Below, piece by piece: positions 25,440-35,726 of a stretch of DNA of 64,000 nt (position 1 is its first letter; each line of letters starts with the position of its first letter). Made by a program: the position numbers and the translations under genes. This DNA is from Shimia sediminis (GTDB lineage: Bacteria; Pseudomonadota; Alphaproteobacteria; Rhodobacterales; Rhodobacteraceae): assembly GCF_003990645.1 (NCBI RefSeq), contig NZ_RYZK01000013.1, positions 22,400-86,399 of the forward strand, given 5' to 3'. Below the pieces are notes generated by a model. It saw only the letters and a list, made by a program, of their open reading frames with translations. It did no database searches and was not told the DNA's origin.

Positions 25440-27019
25440 CAGCCCCTGGCCAGTTCCAGCCCCATCGGCACCGGCTGAAACAGCGAGATGTCCATCACTT
25501 GCAGGTCATCGGCGACCGCGAGCCGAGTGGCGGCCTGATCCAAAACGTCCCGCTGGAGATCAATCCCCGGCGCAATTTCGGTGACGGTCAGCCCCTGTGG
25601 CAACAGCCTGATCACGCAGCGTTCGGTCACATAGGTGACGTCCTGCCCCTGACTTTGGGCACGCTTGCCGGAAAAGGAAATCTGGTCAACCTCTTCCACA
25701 AACTTCGCGATCTTGCCTTCCTTGTGAATGACAAGCTTGCCATCTTCTATGCTCATCTTGGCACCGGCATTGAAGTTTCCGGAAAAGACGATCTTGCGTG
25801 CACGGGTGGTGATATCGACAAATCCCCCCGCCCCTGCCGTCCGGTGCGGGGTGGCTGACAGGCGCGACACGTTGACCGACCCGAACCTGTCGACCTCGAG
25901 GAAGGACAGCAGCGAGGCGTCAAACCCCCCGGCCTGGAAATAGCAAAACTGATGCGGTGACGGGACGAATGCCTCGGCATTGGCAGAGCAGCCAAACTTG
26001 AAATCCAACAGGGGCACGCCACCCACGGCGCCCTGTTCGATCATCCATGTGACAGAGCCATGCAGACCCTCTTCGACCAGAATGCGCGGCACATTGGCCG
26101 AGATGCCAAAGCCGATATTCACCGCCCAGCCATCTTTGAGTTCGGTCGCAACACGGCGGGCAATCACCTTGCCGATGTTGAAATCGACCGCCCGGAAGCT
26201 GGAAATTGGCCGGGTAAGCTCGCCAGAGATCGCGGGATCATACTCGGTCGCCGTGGTCTGGAGCTGATCCGGCGCTTCGACGATGGCATCCACCAGAATG
26301 CCCGGCACATGCACGTCATGTGGGCGGATGCTGCCAGCTGCGGCAACCCGTTTGGCCTGTGCAATCACCACACCGCCATTGTTGCGGGCCGCGAGGGCCA
26401 TTTCCATGGCGCCCAGATAGGCACCTTCGTGTTCAAAACTGAGATTGCCTTTTTCATCGGCCGTGGTGGCGCGGATGATGGCCACGTTCGGTGCAAGCGC
26501 CTTGAAATAAAGCCACTCTTCCCCCTCGAACTGCATGCGTTTCACGATCGGTTCCGCACGGGCGGCCTCGTTCATGGCGCAGCCTTCGATTTCGGGGTCC
26601 ACAAAGGTTTCCATTCCAACTTTGGTCAGGACGCCGGGACGTTTGGCCGCTGCTTCACGCAGCATGTCAAAGATAATGCCTGAGGGCACGTTATAGGCCC
26701 GCAACTGGTTTGCGGTGACCATTTGCCAGACCAGAGGGGGCTCCTGATTGCTGGGGCCAGAAGGGTATGACCCTCCAATGATGCGCGACAAGAGACCGGG
26801 ACGCGCGATGTGATCGACACCCTTGGTGCCGAACATATCACCGGCGGCAATGGGGTGGATCGTGGTCAGCTCCTTTGGCGACGCCTCTTCGGTAAACCGC
26901 TGGCCGATTCCCTGGAGCACCGCGTCAGGACAGCACAGTCCGCTCGATGAATTCACCGCCACAATGGCCCCGTCGGGGATGAGGTCTGCCGCGTCGCGGG
27001 CTGTCATTTGCTTGGTCAT
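25439..27019 (-). CDS. Family I CoA-transferase (fused alpha/beta, YdiF-like)
   Basis: 526 residues: the two halves of a 3-oxoacid/acetate CoA-transferase in one chain. The catalytic glutamate of the E-x-G-x-x-G pattern is visible as IEQGAVGGVPLLDF near 345; the N-terminal half has GGSYPSGPSNQEP. It transfers CoA from acetyl- or succinyl-CoA to a free acid, forming the thioester for the next enzymes. It heads a four-gene operon (CoA-transferase, hydratase, Dabb, glycerate kinase). A candidate TetR operator (27032-27049) lies 13 bases before its ATG. Confidence 0.88.
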   Translation of the reverse strand: MTKQMTARDAADLIPDGAIVAVNSSSGLCCPDAVLQGIGQRFTEEASPKELTTIHPIAAGDMFGTKGVDHIARPGLLSRIIGGSYPSGPSNQEPPLVWQMVTANQLRAYNVPSGIIFDMLREAAAKRPGVLTKVGMETFVDPEIEGCAMNEAARAEPIVKRMQFEGEEWLYFKALAPNVAIIRATTADEKGNLSFEHEGAYLGAMEMALAARNNGGVVIAQAKRVAAAGSIRPHDVHVPGILVDAIVEAPDQLQTTATEYDPAISGELTRPISSFRAVDFNIGKVIARRVATELKDGWAVNIGFGISANVPRILVEEGLHGSVTWMIEQGAVGGVPLLDFKFGCSANAEAFVPSPHQFCYFQAGGFDASLLSFLEVDRFGSVNVSRLSATPHRTAGAGGFVDITTRARKIVFSGNFNAGAKMSIEDGKLVIHKEGKIAKFVEEVDQISFSGKRAQSQGQDVTYVTERCVIRLLPQGLTVTEIAPGIDLQRDVLDQAATRLAVADDLQVMDISLFQPVPMGLELARG

Positions 27020-27031
27020 GGAATCCCCACG

Positions 27032-27049
27032 AAGTAACTAACCGGTTAT
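27032..27049. promoter_or_regulatory. Candidate TetR operator, site 1 (CoA-transferase promoter)
   Basis: AAGTAAC-TAACCG-GTTAT. It matches the shared pattern AAGTAAC-N6-GTTAY and lies 13 bases upstream of the CoA-transferase ATG, where a bound repressor would block RNA polymerase. Confidence 0.7.
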
Positions 27050-27119
27050 GTAGAATATGCATGGGTCATGCCATAAATCAACCGCAATTCAGTGGTTGTT
27101 TGGATTGACCTCAAAAATA

Positions 27120-27137
27120 GTAACCACTAAGTTACTT
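27120..27137. promoter_or_regulatory. Candidate TetR operator, site 2 (aldo/keto reductase promoter)
   Basis: GTAAC-CACTAA-GTTAC followed by TT: a perfect inverted repeat of 5-base arms. On the minus strand it reads AAGTAAC-TTAGTG-GTTAC. It lies 28 bases upstream of the ATG at 27165, and 71 bases from site 1 in the same divergent promoter region. Confidence 0.72.
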
Positions 27138-27164
27138 AAGTCAGTGAAATCAGGGAGAGCACCG

Positions 27165-27983
27165 ATGAACATCTACTATCAGGGGACCAACCAGCGTACT
27201 TTCGGTACATTTCCACTCACCGGTGATGAGCTGCGTGAGTCGATGAGAATCGCCGCCGAAGTGGGATATCGCTCGTTTGACACTGCGCAGATGTACGAAA
27301 ATGAGGCCGAGACCGGCGACGCGCTGGCCCAGCTCGGGATAGCCCGGGACGATCTGTGTGTCACAACCAAGGTGCACCCGGACAACTTTTCCGAGGCGGC
27401 GTTTTTGCCATCGGTCGAAGAAAGCCTGAAGAAGCTCAGGCTGGACTATGTTGATGTGCTGCTGCTGCACTGGCCCCCGATTGGCGGAGACATCGCCCTG
27501 TCCCTGCAGCTGCTGGAGAAAGCTCACGCAGCGGGTTTGACCCGCAACATCGGCGTGTCGAACTACACGGCCCAGATGATGCGTGACGCGGTCAAGATCA
27601 CGGAAGCACCGATTGTCACCAACCAGGTCGAATTTCACCCGCTGCTCAATCAGGACATCCTCTTGCAGGCCGCATCAGAAACCGGCATCCCGCTGTCGTC
27701 ATACTGTTCCGTGGCACGGGGTGAGGTCTTTAAGCATCCGATTTTTGCAGAGATCGGCAATGGCTATGGCAAGACGGCAGCCCAGGTTGTTCTGCGCTGG
27801 ATCCTGCAAAAGGGCGTCTCGATCAACACGATGTCGACCAAGCGCGCCAACATACAGGCAAATTTCGACGTTATGGATTTCACCCTGTCCAGCATCGACA
27901 TGGACCGCATCGATGCCATGACCAAAACAGGCTATAGAATTGTCGGTGAGGACCTGGTGCCCTGGGCACCCAAGTGGGACTGA
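27165..27983 (+). CDS. Aldo/keto reductase (AKR)
   Basis: 272 residues from the ATG at 27165 (AGGGAGAG upstream); the open frame from 27057 crosses operator site 2 and is rejected as a start. Catalytic tetrad: D39, Y44, K69 and H102, in FDTAQMYENE, TTKVHPD and LLLHWPP. It reduces carbonyls or oxidises alcohols with NADP(H). It is divergent from the CoA-transferase operon and convergent with the GMC oxidoreductase. Likely acts on a sugar- or aldehyde-like intermediate of the local pathway. Confidence 0.9.
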   Translation: MNIYYQGTNQRTFGTFPLTGDELRESMRIAAEVGYRSFDTAQMYENEAETGDALAQLGIARDDLCVTTKVHPDNFSEAAFLPSVEESLKKLRLDYVDVLLLHWPPIGGDIALSLQLLEKAHAAGLTRNIGVSNYTAQMMRDAVKITEAPIVTNQVEFHPLLNQDILLQAASETGIPLSSYCSVARGEVFKHPIFAEIGNGYGKTAAQVVLRWILQKGVSINTMSTKRANIQANFDVMDFTLSSIDMDRIDAMTKTGYRIVGEDLVPWAPKWD

Positions 27984-28008
27984 TCTGATCTTGAAACACC
28001 TCTGACGG

Positions 28009-28070
28009 GGCGGCCTGCGGGTCGCCCCATTTCGTTTTGCGAACAAAAAAACGGCGACCCGCAGGCCGCC
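28009..28070. terminator. Bidirectional terminator with an 18-bp perfect stem
   Basis: GGCGGCCTGCGGGTCGCC (28009-28026) and its exact reverse complement (28053-28070) flank a 26-base loop that itself holds TTCG-TTTTG-CGAA and an A7 run. It sits between the convergent AKR and GMC oxidoreductase genes, so it can stop transcription from both sides. Confidence 0.75.
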
Positions 28071-28094
28071 GAACAGTTGGGGAGGTGTCTTGGA

Positions 28095-29696
28095 TCAGTG
28101 GTTGCCGCGGATCATGTCCGAGGCCTTTTCCGCCATCATGATTGTGGGAGCATTGGTGTTGGAGCCGATCAGGCTGGGCATGGCCGAGCTGTCGCAAATC
28201 CGCAGGCCTTCGATCCCGTGCACCCGCATCTGCGGGTCGACCACGGCCATCTCATCCACGCCCATCTTGCAGGTACATGTGGGGTGATAGGATGTGCGCC
28301 CGAACTGACGCGCGTAGGCCTCGTAATCCGACTGGGTTTTCACCGAGTCATCCGGGAAGTGGATCTTGCGAATGTACTTCTGCAGGCTGGGCTGCGAGAA
28401 AACCTCGCGGCTGATCCTGATCCCTTCGACCGAAGTCTTCAGGTCATCCGGGTGCCCCAGAAAATTCGGATCCACAATGGGCAAATCGCCAACCTTGTTC
28501 GAGCGCAGCCTGACCGATCCACGTGCCTTGGGACGCAACGTGTAAGAGTTCAGCGTTATGCCCGAAGAGCCCTTGGGCACGCTTGGCACCCCGGCTTCGG
28601 CACCCGCCCCGGCGAGGAAGTGGAATTGCAGATCCGGCACCTCCGCCGTCTTGTCACCATACCAAAAGGCACCGCCTTCAACCACGTTTGAGGTCACCGG
28701 ACCCGATTTGAACAGGTAATATTGGGCACCCGCCCAGATCATCCAGTGCGGCTTGCCGTATTTGTCGAGACTGTCGTGCCCGTTCAACTCGGCCACGATG
28801 TCGATACCGAAATGGTCGTTCAGGTTTTCACCCACGCCGGGCAGATCATGCAGCACATCAATGCCATGCTCAGTCAGATGCGCCGCCGGGCCAATACCGG
28901 AGAGCATCATCAGTTTTGGCGTGCCAATTGCGCCGCTGGTGACAAGCACCTCTTGATCGGCGCGCACCTGTTGCAGCGTGCCCTTGCGATCATACTCGAC
29001 ACCCACGGCGCGGGTTCCCTCGAACAGGATACGATGCGCCTGACAGCCGGTTTCCACTGTCAGGTTGGGGCGGTTCATCACCGGTTTCAGGTAACCCACC
29101 GCTGCCGAGCAGCGTTTGGCGTTCCTGGTCGTGGTCTGGTAAACACCAGACCCTTCTTGCCGGGGGCCGTTGAAATCCGGGTTATAGGGGATGCCTGCTT
29201 CCTGACAGGACCGGACAAACGCCCGGGTCATCGGCTGCGGGTCGGGGATATTTGAAACTCCGAGCGGCCCTTCGGTGCCATGCCAATCCCCGGCGAGGAT
29301 GCTGTTGCCTTCGGAGCGCACAAAGTACTTCTGAATATCCTTGAAGGACCAGCCTTCGCAGCCTTCTTCGCTGGCCCAGCGGTCGTAGTCCACAGGATTG
29401 CCGCGCGTGAACACTTCGGCATTGATCGAGCTGCCGCCGCCAATCACCCGCGCCTGGGCATAGGGGATTTCCCTGTTGTTGGCGTTTTTCTGCGGTGCCG
29501 TTGTCAGGCCCCAGGTGTGCGGGCCATCGGTCATCTTGGCAAAGCCGACCGGCATGTGGATGAGCGGATGGCTGTCCTTGCCGCCCGCCTCCAGCAACAG
29601 GACACGCGCGGCGCTGTTTTCCGTCAGCCGATTGGCCAGCACACACCCCGCCGAACCGCCGCCGACGATGACATAATCATACCCGCGCTCACCCAT
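28095..29696 (-). CDS. GMC-family FAD-dependent alcohol oxidoreductase (choline-dehydrogenase-like)
   Basis: 533 residues from the ATG at 29696 (GGAGAAG upstream). FAD loop [17 protein letters not shown] at the N terminus; GMC signature [14 protein letters not shown] near 83; C-terminal active site [10 protein letters not shown] with the catalytic histidine, and [17 protein letters not shown] at the end. It oxidises a primary or secondary alcohol to a carbonyl, passing electrons to quinone or oxygen. It is the last gene of the ABC-transporter operon, 11 bases after the aldehyde dehydrogenase, suggesting alcohol to aldehyde to acid. Confidence 0.93.
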   Translation of the reverse strand: MGERGYDYVIVGGGSAGCVLANRLTENSAARVLLLEAGGKDSHPLIHMPVGFAKMTDGPHTWGLTTAPQKNANNREIPYAQARVIGGGSSINAEVFTRGNPVDYDRWASEEGCEGWSFKDIQKYFVRSEGNSILAGDWHGTEGPLGVSNIPDPQPMTRAFVRSCQEAGIPYNPDFNGPRQEGSGVYQTTTRNAKRCSAAVGYLKPVMNRPNLTVETGCQAHRILFEGTRAVGVEYDRKGTLQQVRADQEVLVTSGAIGTPKLMMLSGIGPAAHLTEHGIDVLHDLPGVGENLNDHFGIDIVAELNGHDSLDKYGKPHWMIWAGAQYYLFKSGPVTSNVVEGGAFWYGDKTAEVPDLQFHFLAGAGAEAGVPSVPKGSSGITLNSYTLRPKARGSVRLRSNKVGDLPIVDPNFLGHPDDLKTSVEGIRISREVFSQPSLQKYIRKIHFPDDSVKTQSDYEAYARQFGRTSYHPTCTCKMGVDEMAVVDPQMRVHGIEGLRICDSSAMPSLIGSNTNAPTIMMAEKASDMIRGNH

Positions 29697-29707
29697 GATC
29701 TTCTCCG

Positions 29708-31210
29708 TTATTCCACCCAATGGGCGCGTTTGCCGATCTCGATATGGATCGATTTGACCTGCGTATATTCCTCGACACCCTGCATACCTGCTTCACGCCC
29801 CCAGCCAGAAGCCTTGAACCCGCCAATCGGCAATTCCGGACCGCCGGCCAAGGTGGTGTTCACCCAGAACCGACCCGCCTGAACACGGCGCGATACGGTC
29901 AGTGCGGTATCAAGGTTCTTGCTCCAGACACTCGCAGCCAATCCGTATTCGGTGTCATTGGCAATCTCGATGGCTTCATCAAGCGTGTCAAACGGGATCA
30001 CCACGATCACGGGTCCAAATATCTCTTCGCGAGCCACGGCCATGTCATTGGTTACATTGGTGAACACGGTTGGTTCGATGTACTGGCCGCCTGCGATATC
30101 CAGAACACCGCCGCCGGTGACCAGCGTTGCGCCCTCTTCCTGCCCCTTGGCGATGTAGGACAGGATTGTGCGGTTCTGGGCATCCGTAGTGATGGCCCCG
30201 GCCTGGGTTGTCTCGTCCAGCGGATCGCCCACGCGCACCTTGCGCAGCTTTTCGACGACCATGTCGGCAAACTTGTCTGCCACCGAGCGTTCCACCAGCA
30301 GACGCGAGCCCGACACACAGCACTGACCGGTGTTGAAGGCGATGCCGAATGCCACGCCGTCTGCCGCATCCTCAAGGTCGGCATCGGCGAACACGATCTG
30401 TGGATTCTTTCCGCCGAGCTCAAGACCCAGCTTTTTGAAGTTAGACTTGCCGGTGGCCTCCACCACCGCGCGGCCGACGTTGGTCGATCCGGTAAAGGAC
30501 AGCATGTCCACATCCATATGTTCCGCCATTTTCTGGCCGATGCTGCTGCCGGAGCCTGTCACCACATTGAACACACCGTCGGGCAGGCCTGCCTCACTCA
30601 TGATCTCGGCCAGCAACAGCGTCGTGGCGCTTGTCACTTCCGAAGGTTTGGCCACAAGCGAGCAACCCGAGGCGAGGATATAGGGCACCCGCTCGCAGAG
30701 GATCAGGAATGGGAAGTTCCACGGCGTAATCAAACCAACCACGCCCACGGGTTCGCGCGTCACAACACCAAAGGCGCCATCGCCGCTGTTGTTGTAGCTG
30801 TCCCCATGCAGCGACCGGGCCAGTCCGGCGGCAAATTCGAACATGCCGACACAGCCGCCAACTTCGCCACGCGCCTGCGCAATGGGCTTGCCGTTTTCAA
30901 GCGTTTCCCAATAGGCAATCTCGTCCGTACGGGCCCGGATCAGCTCGGCTGTTTTCAACAACACCGCAGCGCGGTCTGCTCCTGAGAGGCCACACCATCG
31001 GCGGTCGTTGAAAGCCGCCCGCGCCGAGGCCACAGCCGCATCCAGGTCGTCTGTCGTACAACGTGGGATACGCGTCACTGCCACACCATGCCCGGGCGAG
31101 GCTCGTTCGAAAACGTCGCGGTCCCCGGCCTCGACCCATTTTCCGTCCAGGAAAAACCCGAACTCACGTGGCTCTGATGGCAGGCTCAGGATGGCTGAGG
31201 CTTTGTCCAT
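29708..31210 (-). CDS. Aldehyde dehydrogenase (NAD(P)+)
   Basis: 500 residues, standard length. The catalytic glutamate is in LELGGKNPQIVF near 260, the nucleophilic cysteine in FNTGQCCVSGSRLLV near 295, and the cofactor asparagine in TPWNFPF near 160. It oxidises an aldehyde to the acid. It lies between the alcohol dehydrogenase and the GMC oxidoreductase in the ABC operon, 18 bases from the former. Closest in look to betaine/indole-acetaldehyde-type enzymes, but the substrate is open. Confidence 0.94.
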   Translation of the reverse strand: MDKASAILSLPSEPREFGFFLDGKWVEAGDRDVFERASPGHGVAVTRIPRCTTDDLDAAVASARAAFNDRRWCGLSGADRAAVLLKTAELIRARTDEIAYWETLENGKPIAQARGEVGGCVGMFEFAAGLARSLHGDSYNNSGDGAFGVVTREPVGVVGLITPWNFPFLILCERVPYILASGCSLVAKPSEVTSATTLLLAEIMSEAGLPDGVFNVVTGSGSSIGQKMAEHMDVDMLSFTGSTNVGRAVVEATGKSNFKKLGLELGGKNPQIVFADADLEDAADGVAFGIAFNTGQCCVSGSRLLVERSVADKFADMVVEKLRKVRVGDPLDETTQAGAITTDAQNRTILSYIAKGQEEGATLVTGGGVLDIAGGQYIEPTVFTNVTNDMAVAREEIFGPVIVVIPFDTLDEAIEIANDTEYGLAASVWSKNLDTALTVSRRVQAGRFWVNTTLAGGPELPIGGFKASGWGREAGMQGVEEYTQVKSIHIEIGKRAHWVE

Positions 31211-31228
31211 GGCTTCGATCTCACTTCT

Positions 31229-32260
31229 TTACATCACGATTTGGGTTTTGAGGTCTTGCGGCCGGTCGGCAAAGCTGTCGAAGGCCCGTTGGATATCGGC
31301 CAACGGATAACTTGCACCGGTGAACAGGGTTGTGTCGATCCGCCCATGTGTCAGCAGCGTCAGCGCATCGTGCATGTCCTGCCCCATACCCGCGACGGAC
31401 CCCTTGATCGAGTTTTCCTGTAGGATGGTCCTGAGGATATCCAGCGGCAGGGTTTCGCCAGCGCCGGTGATGCCAAAGGCGGCAACATGGCCCCCCTTGC
31501 GGATCAGTTCACAGGCCTGTTCGTAGAGCGCAGGCAATCCAACGCTTTCGATCACCACGTCGGCGCCACGCCCCTGCGTATGGGCCAGTACGGTTTCCTT
31601 CAGCTTGGCCGGGTCAGTCACGCCCACGTCCGCGCCAGCCGCCAGCGCCATCTCAATGCGCTCTTCCGACAAGTCGGCCACGATGATCGGTGCCGCACCG
31701 ATGGTGCGCAGCAACTGCACGTGCAGATTGCCAATTGGACCGGCCCCCAGCACCACAACCGATTGCCCAAAGGTGATGTTGGCCTTGCGCGCGCAGCGCA
31801 CCACACAGGCCAGCGGCTCGGTCAGGGCCAGCACCTCGGGGGCAACATCCGCCGGCGCAGGAATAACCAGACGGGCAGGCACCGAGATGTATTCGGCAAA
31901 TGCGCCGTCCATGGTGATGCCCATCTGCTGCATGTCCGGGCAGTTCAGGATTTCGTTACGACGACACCAAAAGCAGGTGCCGCAGCCAATGTTCATGTCC
32001 ACGACCACCGGCTCACCAATTCGCAATCCGTCGACATCGGCGCCCAGTGCGGCAATCGTTCCGGTAAACTCGTGCCCCGGGATCATCGGCAGGTTCTCTG
32101 CCGCGTAGTTACCGTGAAAGATATGCATGTCGGTGCCACAGATCCCCACCCGGGAGATCCGGATCAGCGCCTCACCCCGACCCGGTTCAGGCCGCGCAAT
32201 CTCGCGCAGCGCAAACTTACCCGGTGCAATCAGAACCGCAGCCTGCATGGTCGGGGTCAT
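31229..32260 (-). CDS. Zinc-dependent alcohol/sugar-alcohol dehydrogenase
   Basis: 343 residues of the medium-chain family. Catalytic zinc ligands lie in GICGTDMHIFHGNY and GHEFTG; the structural zinc has four cysteines in CGTCFWCRRNEILNC near 100; the NAD loop is VLGAGPIGNLHVQLL near 175. It looks like the sorbitol/threonine dehydrogenase branch. Its ATG overlaps the permease stop by 4 bases (ATGA), so it is tied to import of the substrate. Confidence 0.93.
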   Translation of the reverse strand: MTPTMQAAVLIAPGKFALREIARPEPGRGEALIRISRVGICGTDMHIFHGNYAAENLPMIPGHEFTGTIAALGADVDGLRIGEPVVVDMNIGCGTCFWCRRNEILNCPDMQQMGITMDGAFAEYISVPARLVIPAPADVAPEVLALTEPLACVVRCARKANITFGQSVVVLGAGPIGNLHVQLLRTIGAAPIIVADLSEERIEMALAAGADVGVTDPAKLKETVLAHTQGRGADVVIESVGLPALYEQACELIRKGGHVAAFGITGAGETLPLDILRTILQENSIKGSVAGMGQDMHDALTLLTHGRIDTTLFTGASYPLADIQRAFDSFADRPQDLKTQIVM

Positions 32261-33198
32261 TTGACCACCCTCAACTTGGTACGATCAATGGTCAGGGCAA
32301 TGGCCGCAATCAGAACCAGACCAAAGACCATCTGCTGCTTGGTGGCGTCGATCTCGAAGTACAGCATCGAGGACCGGATCACGGCCACGATCAAGGTCCC
32401 GATCAGCGTGTTGATCACGCCCCCGACACCGCCGGTCAGAGGCGTTCCCCCCACCAGCACCGCAACGATCGCGGGCAACAGGAAGCCATTGGCAAGTGTC
32501 GGAGACCCGCCACTCAGCTTGACCGAGAACAAGAGACCCGCAATCGCCGCCAACAGCCCAGAGAGCGCAAAAGCCATGATTTTGATACGGGTCACGTTCA
32601 GGCCAGAAGCCACAGCGGCGGGTTCTCCGGCACCCACGGCCTTGAGCGCGCGGCCAAAGGTCGTTCGGGATTGCAGGAAATAGGTCGCCAACACCAGGAA
32701 AGCACCGATGAATATCTCATGCGGAATACCCGCGGTGTTGCCGGTCATCCAGCCAAACGTGTTGTCACGCAAGGTGGCGTCCATGAACAACGCCCGCTGG
32801 CCGGACAGCCATTGCGCCGTCGAAAAGGCGATACCGCCAATGGCCAGCGTAGAGATAAACGACGGCACAAAGAGCTTTGTCGTGACATAGCCCGACAGCC
32901 CTCCCAGCACAAAGCCGGCCAGGATACAGATCAGCGCCGTGCCGACGCCATAGGTTGGCAGGGCAATGGTGGCAACCACCGTCGTCATATTGGCCACGGA
33001 CTGGGCGGACAGGTCGATCCCCCCGATGTAAATGGCAAAGGTCATGCCCAGGGCCATGATGAACAGCGGCACGATATCCGCCGCCATGGCGATCAGGTTC
33101 TGCGGGCGCAAGAAGTTCGCGTCAGCAATGCCCACAATCACAACCAAAGCCAGTAGCGTGATCCAGGGCAGATGCGGTTTGATACGTTCAAAATCCAT
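32257..33198 (-). CDS. Ribose-type ABC transporter permease 2
   Basis: 313 residues with 8-10 hydrophobic segments, BPD_transp_2 family (RbsC/XylH type). The conserved loop GGIDLSAQSVANM near 62 and the late GGTPLTGGVGGVINTLIG near 250 are family hallmarks. It is the second permease of one importer; the first lies on the far side of the ATPase gene. Ten bases separate it from the ATPase. Confidence 0.93.
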   Translation of the reverse strand: MDFERIKPHLPWITLLALVVIVGIADANFLRPQNLIAMAADIVPLFIMALGMTFAIYIGGIDLSAQSVANMTTVVATIALPTYGVGTALICILAGFVLGGLSGYVTTKLFVPSFISTLAIGGIAFSTAQWLSGQRALFMDATLRDNTFGWMTGNTAGIPHEIFIGAFLVLATYFLQSRTTFGRALKAVGAGEPAAVASGLNVTRIKIMAFALSGLLAAIAGLLFSVKLSGGSPTLANGFLLPAIVAVLVGGTPLTGGVGGVINTLIGTLIVAVIRSSMLYFEIDATKQQMVFGLVLIAAIALTIDRTKLRVVK

Positions 33199-33208
33199 AA
33201 ACTCAGCC

Positions 33209-34720
33209 TCAGATCATGTGGTGGACAAGGTCAAACAAGCTCGGCTTGTTGCCCGGTTCGCAGGCGAACTGCTTCTGGGCTATGCCGTCCTTGAGAACGA
33301 TGATGGTGTGTGACAGGCCGATGGCCTCTTCCAGCGTGTCGGCAACGAGGACAATTCCGACGCCGTCATCCGACATCTCGCGCACCATGTCATAGACGTC
33401 TTCCTTGGCGCCGATGTCCAAGCCACGTGTCGGGTGGTCAAGCAGGATGATATCCGACCCGCCAGAGCGCCACTTGGCCAGAACCACCTTTTGCTGGTTG
33501 CCGCCGGACAGGCCGCCGCAATCCTTGTAGACGTCCGGTGTCTTGATCGCGAGCCGGTCAATCCATTCGCGGGCCAGATCCTTTTCGGCACTAATGCGCA
33601 AAACGCCGCCCCGGTTGGCATAGTTCCTCATCTGGCTGAGCGTCATGTTTTCATAGACGTTCATACCCCCAACAATGCCTTCGACCTTGCGTTCCCGAGG
33701 GGTATACCCAACGCCCAAAGACACGGCGTTTTGCGCGGTGAACCTGGACATCACGCGGCCCTTGAGGCTCACCTTGCCCTCCGAGGGGGCTTCCAGACCA
33801 AAGATCGTCCGCAGGATCGCCTCGCGGCCGGAGCCTTCGGTGCCGACCAGGCACAAAACCTCGCCAGGGTGCAGGTCAAACGAGATGTTCTGATACCTGG
33901 TGCCCGCCGAGACATTTTCGAACGACACCAGCGGTGGCGCGTCAGCCTGGTAAGGTTTTTGCTTTTGTTCGCGGTAGTATTCCTTGTCGACGTCGCGTCC
34001 CACCATCTTGTGCTGGATGCTGTCTACATCCGCTTCGTCATGGCCCACCACGTCGACGACTTCGCCGTCTTTCATCACGTAGATGCGGTCGCTCAGCTCC
34101 AGCACCTCATCCATGCGGTGGCTGACAAAAATGAACGAGGCCCGGCTGGTCAGGTCCCGCACCAGCGAGAACAACAGCTCGACCTCTTCACGCGCCAGAA
34201 CCGACGTTGGTTCGTCCAAAAGGATCACAAGATCGCCATCAACCCGCTCTTCCAGCGTCAGCACCTTGGCCAGTTCCACCAACTGCCGCTGCGCAAAGGA
34301 CAGCGACGACGTGATGGTGGCCGGGTCGATGTCCAGCTTCACCTTGGCCAATTGCGCCTTGGCGGCTGCGGACATGGCCTTCCAGTTGATGACCCCAAAG
34401 CTCACGAACTGCTGCTCGAAGCCCAGAAAGATGTTCTCCATCACCGTCAGGTTGGTGATCAGGGATTGTTCCTGAAACACCATGCCGATGCCATGATCCA
34501 TGGCCTGCCGCGGGTTCTGGAAACGCACCTTGGTGCCGTCGATGGTGATGTCACCGCCATCCGGTTGATAGGCGCCGTAGATCACCTTCATCAGAGTGGA
34601 TTTTCCTGCACCGTTTTCGCCGACGAGGCCGACGATCTCGCCGCGCCCGATCTTGAAATCGATGGCCTTCAGCGCGTGCACGCCGGGAAATTTCTTGTCG
34701 ACTTTGCGTAGCTCGTACAT
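33209..34720 (-). CDS. Ribose-type ABC transporter ATPase (two ATP-binding domains)
   Basis: 503 residues, RbsA/XylG/MglA type. Domain 1 (about 1-240): Walker A GENGAGKST, signature LSFAQRQL, Walker B VILLDEPTS. Domain 2 (about 255-500): degenerate Walker A GTEGSGREAI, signature LSGGNQQKVVLAKW, and IILLDHPTRGLD, where histidine replaces the usual catalytic glutamate. Two non-equal sites are usual for this family. Energises import at the inner membrane. Confidence 0.95.
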   Translation of the reverse strand: MYELRKVDKKFPGVHALKAIDFKIGRGEIVGLVGENGAGKSTLMKVIYGAYQPDGGDITIDGTKVRFQNPRQAMDHGIGMVFQEQSLITNLTVMENIFLGFEQQFVSFGVINWKAMSAAAKAQLAKVKLDIDPATITSSLSFAQRQLVELAKVLTLEERVDGDLVILLDEPTSVLAREEVELLFSLVRDLTSRASFIFVSHRMDEVLELSDRIYVMKDGEVVDVVGHDEADVDSIQHKMVGRDVDKEYYREQKQKPYQADAPPLVSFENVSAGTRYQNISFDLHPGEVLCLVGTEGSGREAILRTIFGLEAPSEGKVSLKGRVMSRFTAQNAVSLGVGYTPRERKVEGIVGGMNVYENMTLSQMRNYANRGGVLRISAEKDLAREWIDRLAIKTPDVYKDCGGLSGGNQQKVVLAKWRSGGSDIILLDHPTRGLDIGAKEDVYDMVREMSDDGVGIVLVADTLEEAIGLSHTIIVLKDGIAQKQFACEPGNKPSLFDLVHHMI

Positions 34721-34729
34721 CCCGGCCCC

Positions 34730-35695
34730 CTATTTCACAAAGGTCACGGATTTGCGGTCGGTCGACAGGACCACCGCAGCGATCACGAGCGCACCCAGCA
34801 CGCCATCCTGTACGTACCCGGGCAGTCCGATCACCACCATGCCGTTGTTGATGACGTTCACGATCAGCACCCCGATCAGCGTGTTCCACACGCCACCGAT
34901 TCCGCCCCAAAGGGCCGTGCCCCCGACCACAACCGAGGTGATCGACACAAACATGAAATTCGATCCCGTCGCCGTCTCGGCGATGCCGATCCGCCCCACA
35001 GCGAGTAGCGCGCCGACGGCGTAGAACACGCCAGCCAGGGCAAACCCCATGACGCGCACGCGGTTGACGTTCAGACCCGAGGCATGCGCCAGATCCTCGC
35101 CACCGCCAACCGCGTAAAAGTTGCGGCCCAGCGTGGTGCGTGTCTGGATGAACCAAGCGATCAAAAGAAAGGCAACGGCGACATAACACATGATGGGGAA
35201 ACCGAACCAACGGGTGGTCAGCAACCCCCGGAACAATTCGTCCTCAACCCGGATGCGATCCCCACCGGTCAAAAGCAGGGCAAAGCCCGTACCTACAAAT
35301 CCCATGGCCAGAGAGGCCATGAAAGACGGAATCTTTAGTTTCACATGAACCAGCCCGTTAATCAGGCCGACAATGCCCCCCACAACCAACGCCAAGGGAA
35401 GCGCAAGCCACGCCACTGAGGCCAATGTGCCCCCCCACGCGATGAAGGCAAAGGCGAAGATCACCGCACAGACGGAAACCGTGCCCTCCATGGACAGGTC
35501 GATCGATCCCATGATGATGATGAATGTCACGCCAATCGCCACCATGAGGGCAGGCGCGGATGATATCCCGATCCGGGCAAAGTTGCGCATCGAGAAGAAA
35601 CGCGGCTCCATCGCGGCGAAAAACAATATCAGGACGATCAGGACAATTAGGGGCGCCCACTTCACAAGCAGCTCCCGGGTCAACACAGTGCCCAC
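34730..35695 (-). CDS. Ribose-type ABC transporter permease 1
   Basis: 321 residues from the GTG at 35695, chosen because AGGAGG lies five bases upstream; the ATG at 35746 is inside the hairpin region and lacks a site. About nine hydrophobic segments, with IMGSIDLSMEGTVSVCA near 60 and the late GGTALWGGIGGVWNTLIG typical of BPD_transp_2 permeases. It lies between the binding-protein and ATPase genes. Confidence 0.92.
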   Translation of the reverse strand: MGTVLTRELLVKWAPLIVLIVLILFFAAMEPRFFSMRNFARIGISSAPALMVAIGVTFIIIMGSIDLSMEGTVSVCAVIFAFAFIAWGGTLASVAWLALPLALVVGGIVGLINGLVHVKLKIPSFMASLAMGFVGTGFALLLTGGDRIRVEDELFRGLLTTRWFGFPIMCYVAVAFLLIAWFIQTRTTLGRNFYAVGGGEDLAHASGLNVNRVRVMGFALAGVFYAVGALLAVGRIGIAETATGSNFMFVSITSVVVGGTALWGGIGGVWNTLIGVLIVNVINNGMVVIGLPGYVQDGVLGALVIAAVVLSTDRKSVTFVK

Positions 35696-35726
35696 GCGCT
35701 CCTCCTCAGGTATTATGCGAAAACAT

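Noticed and set aside
33434-34711. Long plus-strand frame opposite the ABC ATPase
   Set aside because: Antisense to an intact two-domain ATPase; no protein-like pattern.
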